The notes beneath the pieces are model-generated. The model did no database searches, had not been told where the DNA came from, and saw only the letters and a program-made list of their open reading frames with translations. Position numbers and translations under genes: made by a program. DNA of 64,000 nucleotides from positions 1,922,001 through 1,986,000 of the forward strand of contig NZ_PDCM01000002.1 of assembly GCF_008634025.1 (NCBI RefSeq), written 5' to 3'. Position 1 is the first letter of the stretch. Each line of letters opens with the position of its first letter. Of this stretch, positions 59,756 through 64,000 are shown one piece after another. The DNA comes from Streptomyces albofaciens JCM 4342 (lineage in GTDB: Bacteria > Actinomycetota > Actinomycetes > Streptomycetales > Streptomycetaceae).

Positions 59756-61292
59756 GCCCTTGCGTATCGCCGACCTCCTCGCCCGGCCGGAGCTGAACCT
59801 GTCGGTCACCTACGACGTCCCGGCGGGACGGCTGGACCGTACGGTCGAGGCCGCGACCGTCTCCGACCTGCTGCATCCGGGCAAGTGGCTACAGGGCGGC
59901 GAGCTGCTGATGACGATCGGCCTGGTGCTGCCGATGGAGCCGGCGGCCTGCCGGGCGTACGTACAGGACGTGACCGAGGGCGGGGCGGCCTGCCTGGCCC
60001 TCGGGCTGGGCCGCGAACTCCCCTACCAGGAAGCCCCTGCACCGCTGGTCGAAGCCGCGCGCCAAATAGGTCTGCCGCTGCTGACGGTGCCCGACGAGGT
60101 GCCGTTCATCGCGGTCACCAAGGCGGTGTTCGACGCGCGCGCCGACGAGCAGCGCGCCGTGTTGCAGCGCGCGTTCGCGACGCAGCGGCGGCTCACCGCG
60201 GCGGCGACGGACAGCGGCCTCCAGCCGATGCTGGAGGAATGGACCGCCGCCACCGGGGTCGGCGCCACGGTGCTCGACCCGCTCGGGCGGCTGCTCGCCA
60301 CGGGCGGCGGACAGCCCGCCCCGCCACCGGCGGCGCGGGACCTCGTGGAACGGGTCGCCGCCCGCGGCCTGCGCGGCAGCGCGTCCAGTACGGCCGACGG
60401 CCGCCAGCTGGAAGTGCAGCCACTGGGCGCACGGCGGCTGCGCGGCCTGCTGCTGCTCACCGGCTCCCCGGACGCGGCAGCGCGCGCTGTGGTGCCCGGT
60501 CTGGTCTCGCTCCTCTCTCTGGAACTGGAGCGCCGCCACCTGATGGACGAGCCGGAGCGCCGCCGCAGGTCGGCGCTCCTCGCGGAGCTGCTGTCCGACG
60601 AGGAGGGCCCGGCGGGCCGCGCCCACGACCTCCTGGCCGCGGCCGGCCTGCACGACGACCGGGTGCGCGGCGTCGTGGTCGAGCCCCCTGCCGCGGGTCC
60701 GGCGGACAGCGGCCCGCACGACATCGCCGCCGACCTGGCCCTGGCCGTCCCCGGCGGTCTGGTCCGCGTCGCGGAGAGCGGACTCGTCGAGGCGGTGGTC
60801 GGCGCGGGGCTGGACGTACGGGACGTCCTGGGCCGGTTCGCGCCGCGCTGCCCCGCGGGCATCGGCCCGCTCACCCCGCCGGAGACCGTACGGGTCTCCC
60901 TGCGGCAGGCGGCCGGGCTGCTCGGCGTCAGCCGGGCGAGCGGAGTGCCCGAGGAGGCCCGGCAGTCCGCGGCCAGCCGGCTGCTGCTGGACCTCGGCGA
61001 CCGCCGTACGCTGCACGGTTACGCCGACGCCGTGCTCGGCCCGCTCGATCTCGCCGACCACGGCGAGGAGTTGCTGACCACGCTCGCCGCCTGGCTGGAG
61101 ACCGGCGGCGCGTGGGACGCCACCAGCCGCCGCCTCGGCGTGCACCGGCACACCGTACGCAACCGGCTCGACAAGGCCATGGACCTGACGGGCCGTCGCC
61201 TCGACGACCCCGACGACCGCTTCGACCTGTGGCTGGCCACCCGCATCCGCAGCGGCGGCGACATCCCGGCCGGCGGCCCCGGACGACTCTGA
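59739..61292 (+). CDS. PucR-family transcriptional regulator
   Basis: This 517-residue regulator has an N-terminal PucR domain (IADLLARPELNLSVTYDVPAG; LMTIGLVLPMEPAACRAYV), a central GGDEF-like CdaR region and a C-terminal PucR HTH: HRHTVRNRLDKAMDLTGRRLDDPDDRFDLWLATRIR. Known members control purine, amino acid or glycolate use. The ATG at 59739 is used; an ATG at 59754 is in frame and would remove five residues. It is divergent from the PfpI-like gene. Confidence 0.92.
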   Translation: MDTVSMPLRIADLLARPELNLSVTYDVPAGRLDRTVEAATVSDLLHPGKWLQGGELLMTIGLVLPMEPAACRAYVQDVTEGGAACLALGLGRELPYQEAPAPLVEAARQIGLPLLTVPDEVPFIAVTKAVFDARADEQRAVLQRAFATQRRLTAAATDSGLQPMLEEWTAATGVGATVLDPLGRLLATGGGQPAPPPAARDLVERVAARGLRGSASSTADGRQLEVQPLGARRLRGLLLLTGSPDAAARAVVPGLVSLLSLELERRHLMDEPERRRRSALLAELLSDEEGPAGRAHDLLAAAGLHDDRVRGVVVEPPAAGPADSGPHDIAADLALAVPGGLVRVAESGLVEAVVGAGLDVRDVLGRFAPRCPAGIGPLTPPETVRVSLRQAAGLLGVSRASGVPEEARQSAASRLLLDLGDRRTLHGYADAVLGPLDLADHGEELLTTLAAWLETGGAWDATSRRLGVHRHTVRNRLDKAMDLTGRRLDDPDDRFDLWLATRIRSGGDIPAGGPGRL

Positions 61293-61459
61293 GCCCCGGG
61301 TCCGCCGGTCCTCGGCCCTTCGCCCCGTCTCCGGCGGCCCGCCCGACGACCGCCTCCGCGCCCGGCGGGCCCCCTCACCACCGCCTCCGCGCCCCGGTGT
61401 GTCCAACAGCCCACCCCCCTGAATATCCCCATCGCCCTCTCCTGTCCTACCGTCAGGGG

Positions 61460-62365
61460 ATGCAGACCCCATGCTCCGAAGGAGACCGCACCGTCGAGGC
61501 CGACCGGGACGGGGCGGCGCCCGGCAGGCTGATGGCCATCAGTGACCTGCACATCCGCTATGAGGAGAACCGCGCCATCGTCGACCGGCTGCGGCCCGCG
61601 TCGGACGCCGACTGGCTGCTGGTGGCCGGGGACGTCGGTGAGTACGTCGAGGACATCCGCTGGGCGCTGACCGTGCTCAGCCGGCGCTTCGCCAAGGTGA
61701 TCTGGGTGCCCGGCAACCACGAACTGTGGACGCCGTCCAACGACCCCGTACAGCTGCGCGGCGTCCGGCGCTACGAGCACCTGGTGGCGATGTGCCGGGA
61801 GTTGGGCGTGCTGACGCCCGAGGACCCCTACCCGGTCTGGGAGGGCGAGGGCGGCCCGGCCGTGATCGCCCCGCTCTTCGCGCTGTACGACTACACCTTC
61901 CGCCCGCCCGGCACCCACACCAAGGAGGCGGCGCTGGCCGTCGCCGAGCAGGCCGGGGTGGTCTGCACGGACGAGTTCTTCCTCCACCCGGACCCGTACC
62001 CGACCAGGGAGGCGTGGTGCCGGGCCCGTGTGGCGGCCACCGAGGCCCGGCTCGCCGAGATCCCCGAGGACCTGCCCACCGTCCTGGTCAACCACTGGCC
62101 CATCGTCCGCGAGCCCACCGAGCCGCTGTGGCACCCGGAGTTCGCCCTGTGGTGCGGCACCGAAGCCACCGCCGACTGGCCCCGCCGCTTCCGCGCCGCC
62201 TCCGTCGTCTACGGCCACCTGCACATCCCGCGCACCATCGAGGTGGACGGCATCCCGCACATCGAGGTCTCCCTCGGCTACCCGCGCGAATGGCGCCGCC
62301 GCAAGGCGGCCCCGGGCCAGCAGGTGCAGATCCTGCCGGCGGTGGCGCGGGCGCCGCAGTTCTGA
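61460..62365 (+). CDS. Calcineurin-like metallophosphoesterase
   Basis: The 301-residue phosphoesterase has SDLHIRYEENR near residue 28, LLVAGDVGEYVEDI near 55, VPGNHELW near 84, LVNHWPIVREP near 210 and YGHLHIPRT near 252, the full dinuclear-metal set. Related actinomycete proteins have unknown substrates. A TACCGT lies six bases before the ATG without a ribosome site, so the message may be leaderless. It converges on msrB. Confidence 0.92.
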   Translation: MQTPCSEGDRTVEADRDGAAPGRLMAISDLHIRYEENRAIVDRLRPASDADWLLVAGDVGEYVEDIRWALTVLSRRFAKVIWVPGNHELWTPSNDPVQLRGVRRYEHLVAMCRELGVLTPEDPYPVWEGEGGPAVIAPLFALYDYTFRPPGTHTKEAALAVAEQAGVVCTDEFFLHPDPYPTREAWCRARVAATEARLAEIPEDLPTVLVNHWPIVREPTEPLWHPEFALWCGTEATADWPRRFRAASVVYGHLHIPRTIEVDGIPHIEVSLGYPREWRRRKAAPGQQVQILPAVARAPQF

Positions 62366-62393
62366 GGGGGCCGCGGGGCGTATCGAGCTGCAC

Positions 62394-62429
62394 GGCCGCC
62401 GGACCGGCTCCGCGCCGGGCCCGGCGGCC
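62394..62429. terminator. Bidirectional terminator between phosphoesterase and msrB
   Basis: GGCCGCCGG (62394-62402) pairs with CCGGCGGCC (62421-62429), a 9-bp GC stem with an 18-base loop, in the 99-base gap between convergent genes. Confidence 0.6.
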
Positions 62430-62464
62430 CCGGGACCGGCCCGCGGTGGGCGGGCCGGGCGGCC

Positions 62465-62872
62465 TCAGTCCGCGTCCGGCGTCAGCCGCACCGAGATCGA
62501 GTTGATGCAGTACCGCTGGTCGGTCGGGGTCGGGTAGCCCTCGCCCTCGAAGACGTGGCCGAGGTGGGAGCCGCAGCGGGCGCAGCGGACCTCCGTGCGG
62601 ACCATGCCGTGGGAGCGGTCCTCAAGGAGTTCCACGGCGTCGGTGTCCTTCGGGTCGTAGAAGGACGGCCAGCCGCAGTGGCTCTCGAACTTGGTCTCCG
62701 AGCGGAACAGTTCGGCGCCGCAGGCGCGGCAGGAGTAGACGCCCGCGGTCTTGGTGTCGGTGTACTCCCCGACGAACGCGGGCTCCGTGCCGCCCTGGCG
62801 CAGGACCTGGTACTCCTGCGGGGTCAGCTCGGCGCGCCACTGCTCGTCCGGCTTGTCGATCTCGTACGGCAT
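62465..62872 (-). CDS. msrB: Peptide-methionine (R)-S-oxide reductase
   Basis: MsrB repairs R-methionine sulfoxide using thioredoxin. The 135-residue protein has the two zinc CXXC pairs (CRAC near residue 48, CARC near 97), HCGWPSFYD, GHVFEGEGYPTPTDQRYCINS with the catalytic Cys near residue 121. The length matches the single-domain enzyme. It lies about 20 bases downstream of murC on the same strand. Confidence 0.97.
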   Translation of the reverse strand: MPYEIDKPDEQWRAELTPQEYQVLRQGGTEPAFVGEYTDTKTAGVYSCRACGAELFRSETKFESHCGWPSFYDPKDTDAVELLEDRSHGMVRTEVRCARCGSHLGHVFEGEGYPTPTDQRYCINSISVRLTPDAD

Positions 62873-62891
62873 ACCGTCCCTTTTCCTCAGG

Positions 62892-64000
62892 TCAGTTCTG
62901 CAGGCGCGCGAGGATCTGCGGGCCCAGTTCGGTCACGTCGCCCGCGCCCATGGTGAGAACAAGGTCGCCCGGCCGGACCATTCCTGCGACGACCTCGGGG
63001 ACGGCGGTCTTGTCCGGCTCGGCGGTCACCCGGGCGCCCGCGGCCTGGGCCGCGTCGATGATCAGGGCGCTCGTGATGCCGGGGATCGGGTCCTCACGGG
63101 CCGGGTAGATGTCGAGGACCACGGAGGCGTCGGCGAGGGCGAGCGCCTCGCCCATCTCCTTGCCCAGCTCCTGGGTGCGGGAGAAGAGGTGCGGCTGGAA
63201 GACGACCAGGACGCGGGAGCCGGCCGCGGCGCCGCGGATGGCCTCCAGGTCGGCGGTCATCTCGGTGGGGTGGTGGGCGTAGGAGTCGATGACCTGGACG
63301 CCGGCGGCCTCGCCCTGGAGCTGGAGGCGGCGCTTGACGCCGGTGTAGGTGCCGAGCGCGGAGGCCAGGTTGTGCGGCGGGAGGCCGAGCGCGGTGCCGG
63401 CGGCGAGGGCGGCGACGGCGTTCAGGGCGTAGTGCCGGCCGGGCACCGAGACGGTGAAGGTGAGGATCTTGCCGTTGGCGAGGGCGACGGTGACCTCGCT
63501 GGTCAGCCCGCGCTGGTTGATCTTGAGCACTCGTACGTCGGCGTCCTCGGCCTCGCCGTAGGTGACGGTCTCGATGTCGAGGCGGCCGGCGAGGCGGGAG
63601 GTCAGCTCGCGGGCGCCGGGGTGGTCGGCGGAGACGACGAGGGTGCCGCCGGGGCGGATGCGGGCGGCGAACGTCTCGAAGGACTCGTAGATCTCGTCCA
63701 TGGACGCGTAGTTGGCGTGGTGGTCCAGCTCCACGTTGAGGACGATGGCGACCTCGGGCGCGTACTTGTGGAAGCTGCGGTCGCTCTCGTCCGCCTCGGC
63801 GACGAAGATCTCGCCGCTGCCGTGCTCGGCGTTGGAGCCGGGGGCGTCCAGGTCGCCGCCGATCGCGTACGACGGGGACAGGCCGAGCGAGGCGAGGGAG
63901 ACGGCCAGCATGGAGGTGGTGGTCGTCTTGCCGTGGGTGCCGGCCACGGCGATCGGGCGCAGGCCGTCCATGAGGGAGGCGAGCGCGTCCGAGCGGTGCA
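62892..64000 (-). CDS. murC: UDP-N-acetylmuramate--L-alanine ligase, C-terminal part (start beyond the window)
   Basis: MurC adds L-Ala to UDP-MurNAc in peptidoglycan synthesis. About 369 residues are visible and the frame continues past the window edge. Motifs: AVAGTHGKTTTTSML (P-loop), VAEADESDRSFHKY, LNVELDHHANY, YAHHPTEMTADLEAI and VVFQPHLFSRT. The N-terminal Rossmann domain is cut. msrB follows closely and may be co-transcribed. Confidence 0.96.
   Translation of the reverse strand, partial: HRSDALASLMDGLRPIAVAGTHGKTTTTSMLAVSLASLGLSPSYAIGGDLDAPGSNAEHGSGEIFVAEADESDRSFHKYAPEVAIVLNVELDHHANYASMDEIYESFETFAARIRPGGTLVVSADHPGARELTSRLAGRLDIETVTYGEAEDADVRVLKINQRGLTSEVTVALANGKILTFTVSVPGRHYALNAVAALAAGTALGLPPHNLASALGTYTGVKRRLQLQGEAAGVQVIDSYAHHPTEMTADLEAIRGAAAGSRVLVVFQPHLFSRTQELGKEMGEALALADASVVLDIYPAREDPIPGITSALIIDAAQAAGARVTAEPDKTAVPEVVAGMVRPGDLVLTMGAGDVTELGPQILARLQN

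Noticed and set aside
59219..61459. A very long N-terminal extension of the phosphoesterase gene
   Set aside because: The upstream part is antisense to or out of frame with the PfpI and PucR genes. The family N-terminus and the ATG at 61460 fit.

Overview
The window is chromosomal DNA from a streptomycete, most likely Streptomyces. It is very GC-rich with strong third-codon-position GC bias, uses GTG starts and ATGA/GTGA stop-start overlaps freely, and encodes typical actinomycete families: AfsR/SARP and PucR regulators, an SAV2148-type HEPN protein, DUF1707-FHA, DUF2795, and a sugar importer without its own ATPase. I found no rRNA, tRNA, insertion sequence, prophage or CRISPR array.

Layout. 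(1) 1-8151: assimilatory sulfate reduction and sulfonate uptake operon: partial sulfite reductase, a 65-residue zinc ribbon, cysH, cysC, cysD, cysN, an ssuA/B/C-like importer and a sirohydrochlorin chelatase. (2) 8162-15020: a phosphoesterase, an ATP-grasp enzyme paired with a CocE-type hydrolase, a DUF2795 protein, an MFS exporter and a PIN toxin/RHH antitoxin pair with a palindromic operator. (3) 15278-29783: a large one-strand glycan cluster: two GT9 heptosyltransferase-like enzymes, a pyruvyltransferase, a UDP-glucuronate decarboxylase, a carbamoyltransferase, five other glycosyltransferases, and GmhA, HldE and GmhB homologues, i.e. a nearly complete nucleotide-heptose pathway in a Gram-positive. 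(4) 29784-33675: a 63-bp tandem repeat array, a secreted subtilisin, a macrolide-type glycosyltransferase with an operator-promoter overlap, and a second degenerate repeat array. (5) 33676-38853: sugar ABC importer, phosphotransferase, exonuclease. (6) 39045-46343: a 1,112-residue SARP regulator, the HEPN protein, and two adjacent secreted proteins that together look like a split copper amine oxidase. (7) 46582-58986: glycogen debranching and trehalose synthesis (glgX, treY, treZ), interrupted by a lysR/lipoamide-dehydrogenase pair, a lipoprotein, an FHA protein and a GNAT enzyme preceded by a leader-peptide ORF. (8) 59006-64000: PfpI-like protein, PucR regulator, phosphoesterase, msrB and the C-terminal part of murC.

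How the genes work together. Region 1 takes sulfonates or sulfate to sulfide; the chelatase supplies the siroheme needed by the reductase. Region 3 can be read as sedoheptulose-7-phosphate to heptose phosphate (GmhA), kinase plus nucleotidyltransferase (HldE) with phosphatase (GmhB), then transfer by GT9 enzymes onto a glycan that also receives xylose-type sugars, carbamoyl and pyruvyl groups. Region 7 trims glycogen (GlgX) and converts maltodextrin ends to trehalose (TreY, TreZ). Functions come from recognised motifs and family knowledge; no database search was run.
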